Assembly: GCF_900091845.1 (NCBI RefSeq)
Contig: NZ_FMCI01000141.1
Location: 1-55,108, forward strand
Direction: 5' to 3'
DNA: 55,108 bases
From: Streptomyces sp. SolWspMP-5a-2
GTDB lineage: Bacteria > Actinomycetota > Actinomycetes > Streptomycetales > Streptomycetaceae
Shown piece by piece: positions 42,821-51,834 of this stretch (positions within the stretch are counted from its first letter, which is position 1; the number at the start of each line of letters is the position of its first letter). The notes beneath the pieces were generated by a model that saw nothing but the letters and a program-made list of their open reading frames with translations, was not told the DNA's origin and ran no database searches. Both the position numbers and the translations under genes were made by a program.

Positions 42821-42868
42821 TTGACTGGCGGAAACTTCCCGGTTACTGCTGAACGCACGGAAGTTTCC
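42821..42868 (+). promoter_or_regulatory. Promoter of the GH3 gene with a 10-bp inverted repeat
   Basis: TTGACT (42821-42826), a 17-bp spacer and TACTGC (42844-42849) fit a sigma-70-like promoter. A perfect inverted repeat GGAAACTTCC (42830-42839)/GGAAGTTTCC (42859-42868) straddles the -10, so one half-site is in the spacer and the other near the start of transcription, a typical repressor layout. Confidence 0.6.
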
Positions 42869-42898
42869 TTCAGCGGATCACCTCCGGAAGGAGCGCAC

Positions 42899-44701
42899 GT
42901 GCCCTCCAGACGTACCGTCCTCGCCGCGACGCTGGGCGCCACCGCGTCCCTCGCGGCCACCGGCACCGGCCACGCCGCCGAACGCGGGCTCCGGTCCCTC
43001 GTCGACCGCATGACCCTGCCCGAGAAGGTCGGCCAGCTGTTCGTCATGCGGGTCTACGGCCACTCCGCCACCGCCCCCGACCCGGCCGACGCCGACGCCA
43101 ACCGCGCGGAGATCGGCGTCCGCAACGCCGCCGAGCTGATCGCCGAGTACCACGTCGGCGGCATCATCTACTTCACCTGGGCGCACAACACCCGCGACCC
43201 GCACCAGATCGCCGCCCTCTCCAACGGCATCCAGCGGGCCTCCCTCGCCCGGCCGCGCGGACTGCCCGTGCTGATCTCCACCGACCAGGAGCACGGCGCC
43301 GTCTGCCGGGTCGGGGCGCCCGCGACCCTGCTGCCCGGCGCGATGGCGATCGGCGCGGGCCGCTCCCGCGACGACGCCCGCGCCCTGGGCCGGATCTCCG
43401 GCCGTGAGCTGCGCGCCCTCGGCATCCGCCAGGACTACGCGCCGGTCGCCGACGTGAACGTCAACCCGGCCAACCCGGTCATCGGGGTCCGCTCCTACGG
43501 CTCCGACCCGGACGCCGTCGCCGCGCTGGTCGCCGCCGGGATCGCCGGGTACCGGCGGTCGTCCGTCGCGGCGACCGCCAAGCACTTCCCCGGGCACGGC
43601 GACACGGCCGTGGACAGCCACACCGGGTTCCCCGTCATCACGCACAGCCGCGCCCTGTGGTCGTCGCTGGACGCGGTCCCGTTCCGGGCCGCGATCCGGG
43701 CGGGCGTCGACTCGATCATGACGGGGCATCTGATGGTCCCCGCCCTCGACGGCTCGGGCGACCCCGCCACCCTCTCCCACCCGATCGTCACCGGCGTGCT
43801 CCGCGGCGAACTCGGCTACGACGGGCTGGTGGTCACCGACGCGCTCGGCATGGCGGGCGTGCGCACCAAGTACGGCGACGACCGGGTCCCGGTGCTCGCC
43901 CTGAAGGCCGGTGTCGACCAGCTCCTCAACCCGCCCTCCCTGCAGGTCGCCTGGAACGCCGTCCTGCAGGCCGTCGAGGAGGGCGAGCTGACGGAGGAGC
44001 GGATCGACGCGTCGGTGCTGCGGATCCTGCGCCTGAAGTCCAGCCTCGGCCTGTTCGAGGAGCCGTACGTCGACGAGGACGAGGTGGACCTGGTCGTCGG
44101 CGTCCGGGCGCACCGGGCGAGCGCCGACCGGATGGCCGAGCGGACCACGACCCTGCTGGCCAACGAGGGCGGTCTGCTGCCGCTTTCGCCGCGCACCCGG
44201 CCCCGGCTCCTGGTGGCGGGCGCCGACCCGGCCTCCCCGTCCGGCACCACCGGCCCGCCGACCTCCGTGCTCGCGGCGGCCCTGACCGGACTGGGCTTCA
44301 CCGCGACCGCCCGCCCGACCGGGACCGCGCCGTCACCGGCCGTGATCGCGGAGGCGGTGGCGGCCGCGCGGGACGTGGACGCGATCGTCGTCGGCACCTG
44401 TGACCTGACGGCGGACAGTCCGCAGAGGACCCTGGTCGAACGGCTCACCGCGACCGGGAAGCCGGTCGTGGCGGTGGCGATCCGCAACCCCTACGACCTC
44501 GCCCACCTCCCCGGCGTCCCGGCGGTGCTCGCCACCTACTCCTGGACCGACGTCGAACTGCGGGCTGCGGCCCGGGTGATCGCCGGGCGGGTCGGGCCCA
44601 GGGGACGGCTGCCGGTCCCGGTCCCGGCCGCCGACGACCCGTCGAGGGAGCTGCGTCCGCTCGGCTACGGGCTGACGTACGGGGACCGTCCGACGGCGTG
44701 A
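42899..44701 (+). CDS. Secreted GH3 beta-N-acetylhexosaminidase (NagZ-like)
   Basis: A 600-residue glycoside hydrolase family 3 enzyme with a Tat signal (PSRRTVLAATLGATASLAATGTGHA, residues 2-26). The NagZ signature KHFPGHGDTAVDSH (from 228) supplies the acid/base Asp-His dyad, and the nucleophile is D314 in VVTDALGMAGV. A C-terminal GH3-C-like domain is present (about 400-600). It probably removes terminal N-acetylglucosamine from chitin- or peptidoglycan-derived sugars outside the cell. GTG at 42899 follows AAGGAG. Confidence 0.92.
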   Translation: MPSRRTVLAATLGATASLAATGTGHAAERGLRSLVDRMTLPEKVGQLFVMRVYGHSATAPDPADADANRAEIGVRNAAELIAEYHVGGIIYFTWAHNTRDPHQIAALSNGIQRASLARPRGLPVLISTDQEHGAVCRVGAPATLLPGAMAIGAGRSRDDARALGRISGRELRALGIRQDYAPVADVNVNPANPVIGVRSYGSDPDAVAALVAAGIAGYRRSSVAATAKHFPGHGDTAVDSHTGFPVITHSRALWSSLDAVPFRAAIRAGVDSIMTGHLMVPALDGSGDPATLSHPIVTGVLRGELGYDGLVVTDALGMAGVRTKYGDDRVPVLALKAGVDQLLNPPSLQVAWNAVLQAVEEGELTEERIDASVLRILRLKSSLGLFEEPYVDEDEVDLVVGVRAHRASADRMAERTTTLLANEGGLLPLSPRTRPRLLVAGADPASPSGTTGPPTSVLAAALTGLGFTATARPTGTAPSPAVIAEAVAAARDVDAIVVGTCDLTADSPQRTLVERLTATGKPVVAVAIRNPYDLAHLPGVPAVLATYSWTDVELRAAARVIAGRVGPRGRLPVPVPAADDPSRELRPLGYGLTYGDRPTA

Positions 44702-44705
44702 ACGG

Positions 44706-44740
44706 CCGCGCCCCGGCCGCTGTCGGCGGCCGGGGCGCGG
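44706..44740. terminator. Shared bidirectional terminator between GH3 and S37 peptidase genes
   Basis: Perfect 15-bp stem CCGCGCCCCGGCCGC/GCGGCCGGGGCGCGG with a 5-nt loop in the 54-bp gap between convergent stops. Confidence 0.88.
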
Positions 44741-44755
44741 TGCGGTGCGGTGCGG

Positions 44756-46210
44756 TCAGGGGCGCAGCGCGGGCTCGCGCTCCACGTCCCTGACGTCGAG
44801 CCGGGCGTCGTACGGCGCCAGCGGGGCGGGCCGGGCGGTCGCGGCGGCGGGTGCCACCCCGGCCCAGTCCAGGATGCGGGCGGTGGCCATCGCCTTCTCG
44901 TCGGCGGCGAGTCCGGCGACGTTCGCGCCGTGGTTCATGCCGGGCGCGGTGAGGACGTAGGAGTCCTCGGCGCCCTTGCCGAGGCGGAACCGCTCGGCGC
45001 CCCACGGGTCGTTCTGCCCGTACACGAACAGCATGTTCCGGGCGTGGTGGCGCACCCAGGTGTCGATGTCGCGCATCGCGTGCGGCTGGAACCGCATCGG
45101 GATGGACCGGGGCACGAAGTTGCGCGGCGGCTGGTAGCCGTAGCGGACGTACTTCCTCTCGATGTACGGGAAGTGGATGGTCGGCGCCCCGAGCTGGGTG
45201 CCGGCCTGGTAGTAGTACGGCGTGTACGGGGACAGGCCCTGGTCGGTGTAGAAGGAGAACCCGGAGATGGTGTCGACGGAGTTCCAGATGTCGTCGTCAC
45301 TGGCGTTCTTCGCGTCGGCCGGGACGGTGGCGCAGTCGGAGACCAGGCTGTACTGCCAGAAGCCCCAGACGTAGTCGAGGACGACGGCCTCGTAGGCCCG
45401 GTCGAGGCCGCCGATGGTGGCGAAGGTGTAGCCGTTGTCGGCCGCGTACGCCGCGTACTTCCGCTCCAGCGGTCCGCGGCGCACCAGGGCCTCGCGCTGG
45501 ACGGCGTTCAGCCGGTCGCGGCACTCCTTGGTGCCGACCCGGGCGAAGAAGCGGTCGTAGGCGGAGTCCTCGTCGTTGACGACGTCGTTGGGGGCGACGT
45601 ACGCGACGACGCCGTCCATGTCACCGGGGTGGAAGCGCTCGTAGTAGGTGGCGGTCATGCCGCCCTTCGAGCCGCCGGTGGCCAGCCAGTTGGCCGGGTA
45701 GATCTTCTTCAGCGCGGTGAAGACGCGGTGCTGGTCGTCGGCGGCCTGCCGGATGTCGAGCTTGGACCAGTCGGCCGGTTCGGGCCGGGACGGCGTGAAG
45801 TAGCGGTACTCCAGGGAGACCTGGTTGCCGTCGACGATCTGGGTCGGCTCGCGCCTGCTCGGCGTGGTGGAGACGTTGTAGCCGCCGGTGTAGAAGACCG
45901 TCGGCCTGCTGACGTCCTTGTGCAGCACGGTGATCCGCTGCTGGAACGTTCCCTTGGACGGGTGCCGGTGGTCGACCGGCTGGGTGAAGCCGAGGACGAA
46001 GAACCGGTACCCCGGGTACGGCTTCTCCTCGATCAGGCTCATCCCCGGTACGGCGAGCAGCCTGTCCTTGATGTCGGCGGTGTCGGTGACCCCGCCGGTG
46101 CCGGCCGTCCCGGTGGCCCGCGGCCCGGCGGCGGTGGCCGCCCCGGCCGTGCTGCCCAGCGTGCCCATGAGCACGGTGAGCGTCAGCAGCCATCTGAGCG
46201 CCTTGCGCAT
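44756..46210 (-). CDS. Secreted tripeptidyl aminopeptidase (peptidase S37 family)
   Basis: A 484-residue secreted serine peptidase that removes tripeptides from protein N-termini. Sec signal MRKALRWLLTLTVLMGTLGSTAGAATA, nucleophile in TGGSKGGMTA (GxSxGG type), acid near YGQNDPWGA and histidine in PGMNHG. GGGGAGGG precedes ATG 46210. Family-typical length. Confidence 0.92.
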   Translation of the reverse strand: MRKALRWLLTLTVLMGTLGSTAGAATAAGPRATGTAGTGGVTDTADIKDRLLAVPGMSLIEEKPYPGYRFFVLGFTQPVDHRHPSKGTFQQRITVLHKDVSRPTVFYTGGYNVSTTPSRREPTQIVDGNQVSLEYRYFTPSRPEPADWSKLDIRQAADDQHRVFTALKKIYPANWLATGGSKGGMTATYYERFHPGDMDGVVAYVAPNDVVNDEDSAYDRFFARVGTKECRDRLNAVQREALVRRGPLERKYAAYAADNGYTFATIGGLDRAYEAVVLDYVWGFWQYSLVSDCATVPADAKNASDDDIWNSVDTISGFSFYTDQGLSPYTPYYYQAGTQLGAPTIHFPYIERKYVRYGYQPPRNFVPRSIPMRFQPHAMRDIDTWVRHHARNMLFVYGQNDPWGAERFRLGKGAEDSYVLTAPGMNHGANVAGLAADEKAMATARILDWAGVAPAAATARPAPLAPYDARLDVRDVEREPALRP

Positions 46211-46310
46211 GCACCCTCCCCTGTTCGGTACAGATGTCCGCCGGAAGCTAACCGAGCAACCGGTCCCGGCACCAGGGGAGTTCATGAATTGGCTGTGCGG
46301 AACCCGTGGG

Positions 46311-46760
46311 TCAGCAGAGGATCCACCCGGAGCTGACCGTCCCGCCGCCGACCCGGCCCTCGATCCGGACGCAGCGGCGCCCGGCGTGCACGGTGACCGG
46401 TCCCGCGTGGTGGGTGTACCAGCCGGTGTCGGTGACGGGCCGGTTGCCGCGCGCCTGGACGCTGACCGACATGGTGCGCCTGGCCCCGTTCGCGCGGGCC
46501 GGGAGGGTGACGGCGCAGACGTAGCCGTCGCGCTTGTGGACGTGCACGGTGCCGGTGGAGAACGGCAGCCGCCGCACCTCGCGCCCGGCGCACAGGGCGC
46601 TCGGCACGGCCGTCGGCGGCGCCGCGGCCGTGAGGGTGCCGACCGCGGCCAGCAGCGCGAGGCACAGGGCGGGCCCGCGCGGTACCGCCCCGCGGACGGA
46701 CGACAGGACCGCGCGGGCCCGCCCCGGTGCGAGCCGCTGTCGTGCCCCGCCGCTGTCCAC
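46311..46760 (-). CDS. Small secreted protein, unknown
   Basis: A 149-residue protein with a long basic N-terminus and a signal-like hydrophobic stretch (PALCLALLAAVGTLTAAAP, about 30-50), leaving about 95 mature residues. Four or five cysteines (ALCAG, YVCAV, RRCVR and the C-terminal ILC) could form two disulfides, with a beta-rich pattern. GAAGGGAG precedes GTG 46760. No family recognised. It lies 100 bp upstream of the S37 gene. Confidence 0.7.
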   Translation of the reverse strand: MDSGGARQRLAPGRARAVLSSVRGAVPRGPALCLALLAAVGTLTAAAPPTAVPSALCAGREVRRLPFSTGTVHVHKRDGYVCAVTLPARANGARRTMSVSVQARGNRPVTDTGWYTHHAGPVTVHAGRRCVRIEGRVGGGTVSSGWILC

Positions 46761-46800
46761 CGGTGCTCCCTTCGTCCCGCGCGCCGAGGCCGCGCCCCGG

Positions 46801-46853
46801 CGCGGACCTCCCGTGCCTCGTCCGTACTGATGTACGGACGCCTGAGGTCCGCG
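46801..46853. terminator. Nested hairpin downstream of the ABC exporter
   Basis: Outer stem CGCGGACCTC/GAGGTCCGCG (10 bp, 46801-46810 and 46844-46853) encloses an inner stem CGTCCGTAC/GTACGGACG (9 bp, loop TGAT, 46819-46840). It lies 36 bp beyond the ABC transporter stop and probably terminates that transcript. Confidence 0.7.
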
Positions 46854-46888
46854 CAGGGTTGCCCTCCCGGTGTCCGGCGGGCCGGCGG

Positions 46889-49800
46889 TCAGGGGAGCTG
46901 GGGCGCCAGCACCGGCTCGCCCGGCTCGTCGTCGGAGCTGCCCGCGAAGGTCCGCCACAGCCGCGCGTACCGGCCCTCGCGGGCGAGGAGTTCGGCGTGC
47001 GTGCCGTCCTCCGCGACCCGGCCGCGGTCCATGACGACGATCCGGTCGGCGCGTGCCGCCGTGGTCAGCCGGTGCGCCACCACCAGGGTGGTCCTGCGGC
47101 CCGCGAGCCGGTCCGTGGCCTGGTTGACCAGCGCCTCGGTGGCGAGGTCGAGGGCGGCCGTCGCCTCGTCGAGGAGCAGGACGTCCGGGTCGACGAGTTC
47201 GGCGCGGGCCAGCGCGATGAGCTGCCGCTGTCCGGCCGAGAGGTTGCGGCCGCGCTCGGCGACCTCGTGCAGGTAGCCGCCGTCGAGGGTGGCGATCATC
47301 TCGTGCGCGCCGACCGCCCTGGCCGCCGCCTCCACCTGGGCGTCGGTGGCGTCCGGGCGGCCGTAGGCGATGGCGTCGCGGACGGTGCCCTGGAAGAGGT
47401 ACGCCTCCTGCGGGACGACGCCGAGCCGGTGCCGGTAGGAGGTGAGGTCGAGGGCGCGCAGATCGGTGCCGTCGACGGTGACCCGGCCGCCCGTCGGGTC
47501 GTAGAAGCGGGCGACGAGCTTGACCACCGTCGACTTGCCCGCGCCGGTCTCGCCGACGAACGCGACGGTCTGCCCGGCCGGTATCCGCAGGTCGACGCCG
47601 CTGATGGCCTCCTCGTCCGTGCCGTACGCGAAGCGCACGTCCTCGAAGGCGATGTCGCCGCGGAGCGAGAGGACGTCGAGGGGTTCGTCGGCGGTGCCGG
47701 TGGAGGTGGGCTCCCGCAGGAGTTCCTGGATGCGGCCCAGCGAGACGGTGGCCTGCTGGTAGCCGTCGAAGACCTGGGAGAGCTGCTGGACGGGCGCGAA
47801 GAACAGGTCGATGTAGAGCAGGTAGGCGACCAGCGCGCCGGTGGTGAGGGTGGCGTCGTCGACCCGGCCCGCGCCGGTGACCAGGACGGCCGCCGCCGCG
47901 ACCGACGACAGGAGCTGGACGAACGGGAAGTAGACCGAGATGAGCCACTGGCCGCGGATGCGGGCCTGCCGGTAGCTGTCGCTGCGCTCGGCGAACCGGG
48001 CGCCGCCGTCCCGCTCGCGTCCGAAGGCCTGCACGATGCGCAGTCCGGCCACCGACTCCTGGAGGTCGGCGTTGACCACCGAGACGCGCTCGCGGGCGAG
48101 TTCGTACGCCTTCACGCTGGCCCGGCGGAAGAACCAGGTCGCCACGATCAGCGGCGGCAGCGTCGCGAAGACGACCAGCGCGAGCTGCACGTCGATCACC
48201 AGCAGGGCGACCATGATCCCGAAGAAGGTGACGACGGAGACGAACGCGGTGACCAGACCGGTCTGCAGGAACGTCGACAGGGCGTCGACGTCGGTGGTCA
48301 TCCGGGTCATGATCCGGCCGGTCAGCTCGCGCTCGTAGTAGTCGAGGCCGAGCCGCTGGAGCTGCGCGAAGATCTTCAGGCGCAGCGCGTAGAGGACGCG
48401 CTCGCCGGTGCGGCCGGTCATCCGGGTCTCGCCGATCTGCGCCGCCCACTGGACGAGGACGGCGACCAGGCCGAGCAGCGCGGCGGCCCAGACCGCGCCG
48501 AGCGCCGCCGCGGTGACGCCCTGGTCGATGCCGTGCCGGATCAGCACCGGCAGCAGCAGCCCCATCCCGGCGTCGACGGCCACCAGGGCGAGGCTGACCA
48601 GCAGCGGGAGGCGGAAGCCGGAGAGCAGGCGGCGCAGGCCGTAGGAGTCCTCGGCGCGCACCGCGCGGCCCTCGTCGATGCCGGGGGTGTCGGTGGCCGG
48701 GGGCAGCGCGTCGACCTGGGCGAGCAGTCCCGGGGTGGCGGGCGTGCCGGACAGGGCGGTGTCCTTGGGGGCGCGGTCGCCGCTCCACAGGCGGGGGGTG
48801 ACCCCGCGTTCGGCATCGAAGGCGGCGTCCAGCTCGTCGCGGACGGAGGTGTCCTCCGGGCGGGCGGCGGGCCGGGGGCGGCCGGGGGAGACGCCGCCCG
48901 GTTCGTCGGGGTCGGTGAGCAGCCGCCGGTAGAGCGCGGAGCGGGCCTGCAGCTCCTCGTGGGTGCCGATGTCGGCGAGCGCGCCCCGGTCCAGGACGGC
49001 GATGCGGTCGGCGAGGGCGAGGGTGGAGCGGCGGTGCGCGATCAGCAGGGTGGTGCGGCCCCGCATGACCTGTTTGAGGGCTTCATGGATCTCGTGCTCG
49101 ACGCGGGCGTCGACGGCGGAGGTGGCGTCGTCCAGGACGAGCAGCCGGGGGTCGGCGAGGATCGCGCGGGCCAGGGCGACGCGCTGGCGCTGGCCGCCGG
49201 AGAGGGTCAGTCCGTGTTCGCCGACCTTGGTGGCGTAGCCGTCGGGCAGCTCGCTGATGAAGCCGTCGGCCTGGGCGGCGCGGGCCGCCTCGCGTATCTG
49301 GTCGTCGGTGGCGTCGGGGCGGCCGTAGGCGATGTTGTCGCGGACGGTCTCGGAGAAGAGGAAGGAGTCCTCGGGGACCAGCCCGATCGCGGACCGCAGC
49401 GAGGCGAGGGTCAGCTCGCGGACGTCGTGCCCGCCGACCAGGACGGCGCCGTGGCCGACGTCGTAGAAGCGGGGCAGCAGCAGGGAGACGGTGGACTTGC
49501 CCGAGCCGGAGGAGCCGACGACGGCGAGGGTCTCGCCCGCGCCGATCTCGAAGCTGAGGCCGGACAGCACCGGACGGCCTTCCGCGTAGCCGAAGGAGAC
49601 GTCGTCGAACTCGACGGTGGCGGGCGCGTCGGCGGGGAGCGTCTTCGTGCCGTCGCTCATCGACGGCTCGGTGTCGATCAGTTCGAGGACGCGCTCGGTG
49701 CTGGCCCTGGCCTGCTGGCCGACGGTGAGGACCATGGCGAGCATCCGCACCGGCCCGACGAGCTGGGCGAGGTAGGTGGAGAAGGCGACGAACGTGCCGA

Positions 49801-50620
49801 GCGTGATGTGGCCGCGCACCGCGAGCCAGCCGCCGAACGCGAGCATGGCGACCTGCCCGAAGGCGGGCACGGCCTGGAGGGCGGGGGTGTAGCGGGAGTT
49901 GAGCCGGATGGTGCGCAGCCGCCCGGCGAACAGCCGCCTGCTGACCTCGCGCAGCTTGCCGGTCTCCTGCTCCTCCTGCCCGAACCCCTTGACCACGCGG
50001 ACGCCGCTGACGGCGCCGTCCACGACGCCCGCGACGGCGGCGGCCTGGGCCTGCGCGTACCAGGTGGCGGGGTGCAGCCGGGAGCGGCTGCGGCGGGCGA
50101 TCCACCACAGCGCGGGCGCGACCGCGAGGGCGACCAGGGTGAGCGGCGGGGAGAGCCACGCCATGATGCCCAGCGAGATCATGAACAGCAGGAGGTTCCC
50201 GATGGTCATCGGGAGCATGAACAGCAGGCCCTGGATCAGCTGGAGGTCGCTGGTGGCGCGGCCGACGACCTGCCCGGTGGACAGCTCGTCCTGACGGCGG
50301 CCGTCGAGCCGGGTGATCGTCGTGAACATCTCGGTGCGCAGGTCGTGCTGGACGTCCAGGGCGAGCCGCCCGCCGTAGTAGCGGCGGATGTACGTGAGGA
50401 CGTACACGACGGCGGCGGCGGCGAGCAGCGCCCCGGCCCACGGCGCCATGGACCGGGTGTGGTCCTCGACGACGTCGTCGATGATCACTTTGGTGATCAG
50501 CGGGACGACGGCCAGGACCGCCATCCCCGCCAGCGAGGAGCCGAGAGCGAGGACGACGTCCTTCGGATACCGCCAGGCGTATCCGGCCAGTCGCCGTGCC
50601 CATCCCCGTTGTGCTTCCAC
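46889..50620 (-). CDS. Fused double ABC exporter (two TMD-NBD halves), multidrug type
   Basis: A 1243-residue protein, two complete half-transporters in one chain. Half one: six helices, Walker A GSSGSGKST (K375), signature LSGGQRQRVALARAI, DDATSAVD. Half two: membrane domain, Walker A GETGAGKST (K1029), signature LSAGQRQLIALARAEL, LDEATAALD. The degenerate bases between (about 560-620, acidic/proline) form a linker. Mycobacterial Rv0194-type exporters have this layout. Likely exports drugs or lipids. GTG start at 50620. Confidence 0.92.
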   Translation of the reverse strand: MEAQRGWARRLAGYAWRYPKDVVLALGSSLAGMAVLAVVPLITKVIIDDVVEDHTRSMAPWAGALLAAAAVVYVLTYIRRYYGGRLALDVQHDLRTEMFTTITRLDGRRQDELSTGQVVGRATSDLQLIQGLLFMLPMTIGNLLLFMISLGIMAWLSPPLTLVALAVAPALWWIARRSRSRLHPATWYAQAQAAAVAGVVDGAVSGVRVVKGFGQEEQETGKLREVSRRLFAGRLRTIRLNSRYTPALQAVPAFGQVAMLAFGGWLAVRGHITLGTFVAFSTYLAQLVGPVRMLAMVLTVGQQARASTERVLELIDTEPSMSDGTKTLPADAPATVEFDDVSFGYAEGRPVLSGLSFEIGAGETLAVVGSSGSGKSTVSLLLPRFYDVGHGAVLVGGHDVRELTLASLRSAIGLVPEDSFLFSETVRDNIAYGRPDATDDQIREAARAAQADGFISELPDGYATKVGEHGLTLSGGQRQRVALARAILADPRLLVLDDATSAVDARVEHEIHEALKQVMRGRTTLLIAHRRSTLALADRIAVLDRGALADIGTHEELQARSALYRRLLTDPDEPGGVSPGRPRPAARPEDTSVRDELDAAFDAERGVTPRLWSGDRAPKDTALSGTPATPGLLAQVDALPPATDTPGIDEGRAVRAEDSYGLRRLLSGFRLPLLVSLALVAVDAGMGLLLPVLIRHGIDQGVTAAALGAVWAAALLGLVAVLVQWAAQIGETRMTGRTGERVLYALRLKIFAQLQRLGLDYYERELTGRIMTRMTTDVDALSTFLQTGLVTAFVSVVTFFGIMVALLVIDVQLALVVFATLPPLIVATWFFRRASVKAYELARERVSVVNADLQESVAGLRIVQAFGRERDGGARFAERSDSYRQARIRGQWLISVYFPFVQLLSSVAAAAVLVTGAGRVDDATLTTGALVAYLLYIDLFFAPVQQLSQVFDGYQQATVSLGRIQELLREPTSTGTADEPLDVLSLRGDIAFEDVRFAYGTDEEAISGVDLRIPAGQTVAFVGETGAGKSTVVKLVARFYDPTGGRVTVDGTDLRALDLTSYRHRLGVVPQEAYLFQGTVRDAIAYGRPDATDAQVEAAARAVGAHEMIATLDGGYLHEVAERGRNLSAGQRQLIALARAELVDPDVLLLDEATAALDLATEALVNQATDRLAGRRTTLVVAHRLTTAARADRIVVMDRGRVAEDGTHAELLAREGRYARLWRTFAGSSDDEPGEPVLAPQLP

Positions 50621-50739
50621 GCGGGTGCCTCCCTCTGCTGCCGTGTACGCCGCAGGGGCTAACGCCGGCGGGGGCGGATTTCATCCCGCCGCAACAAACG
50701 GCGGGCGGACGGCCCGGGTGGTGGGACCCCGGGGGCGGC

Positions 50740-51786
50740 TCAGTGCGGGAGGCGGATCCGGAGCCGGTAGAAGCGGGTGGTCTGGGCCGGGTTCTGGTTG
50801 TCGTCGCTGGCCAGCAGGGTCCGCAGGGTCCCGTGGTCACGGCCGGTGACCGCCATCGCCTCGATGTTGTCGAGGAGCGGGTTGGGCTGCGGCTGCTTGG
50901 CGGTGGCGCCCAGGGAGGGGCAGTCGGCGAGGTCGGCGAGCAGGGTCTTGGTGATCAGGCGGACCCCGCGCTGCCCGGTGAGGTTCTCGGTGCCGCCGGT
51001 GTCGGTGGCGCGGCGCGGGTCGGCCAGGTAGAGGCGGACGGTGTTGCCGACGCCCGCGGTGAAGCCGCGCTCCAGGACCAGCAGGCGGCCGTCCCCGGTG
51101 GCCTGGACCTCGGGGACGCCGAGCCCGGCGTCGGTGCGGTAGCCGTACTGGGCGGCGGGCGTGAAGGGGGCGCCGGGGGCGCGCCGCCAGGTCTGGAAGC
51201 GGACGATGTCCGGGCTGTCGCCGCTGATCGCGGACTCCATGGCGGCCAGCAGGGTGTGCCCGCCCGGCAGCAGGGTCAGGCCCTCGAAGGTGAGGTTGGC
51301 GGTGGCGCGGCCGGCCGGGGCGACCAGCAGGGCGGAGGGGACCGGGAGGCGTTCGAGGACGCGGCCGTCGCGGCTGTAGCGGCGGACGGACGGTTCCGTC
51401 TCGGAGGTGACCAGGCGGGTGCCGTCGCGGTCCACGGCCAGCCCCTCGGAGTCCAGCTCGGCGCCGTGCTCGTCGGCGAGCGCGATCACCGAGCGCGGGG
51501 CGAGGGTGCGGGCGTCGAGGCCGAAGAGCGAGGACCGGTCGGAGAGGGCGGCGAGGGAGCCGTCGCGGTCCACGGCGAGGGCGGAGACGTTCCCGACGAA
51601 GGTGCCGTGGAACTCCGTCTTGTCGAGCGCGTCGGAGAAGCCGTCGAGGGTGACGGACGGCGAGCAGGACCCGCCGCGGTGGGCGGAGGCCGTGGCGGGT
51701 CCGGCGGTGGCGGGTCCGGCGGCGGTCAGGCAGGTGGCCGCCGTCAGGGCCGCGGCGGTGGACGCGAGTACGGTTCGCAGGCGCAT
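50740..51786 (-). CDS. Secreted esterase-like activity of phytase family protein
   Basis: A 348-residue secreted protein with a beta-propeller-like pattern. Sec signal MRLRTVLASTAAALTAATCLTAAGPATA; segments SDRSSLFGLDARTL, LDSEGLAVDRDGTRLVTSE, LTFEGLTLLPGG and LDNIEAMAV fit the phytase-like esterase family. ATG at 51786 chosen; GTG at 51795 would add three residues. Extracellular, substrate uncertain (phosphoester or calcium-bound ligand). Confidence 0.85.
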   Translation of the reverse strand: MRLRTVLASTAAALTAATCLTAAGPATAGPATASAHRGGSCSPSVTLDGFSDALDKTEFHGTFVGNVSALAVDRDGSLAALSDRSSLFGLDARTLAPRSVIALADEHGAELDSEGLAVDRDGTRLVTSETEPSVRRYSRDGRVLERLPVPSALLVAPAGRATANLTFEGLTLLPGGHTLLAAMESAISGDSPDIVRFQTWRRAPGAPFTPAAQYGYRTDAGLGVPEVQATGDGRLLVLERGFTAGVGNTVRLYLADPRRATDTGGTENLTGQRGVRLITKTLLADLADCPSLGATAKQPQPNPLLDNIEAMAVTGRDHGTLRTLLASDDNQNPAQTTRFYRLRIRLPH

Positions 51787-51834
51787 GGGCGTCACCGTAG
51801 GGCGGTGGGGTGACGGGCGGGAGTACGCGGGGCG

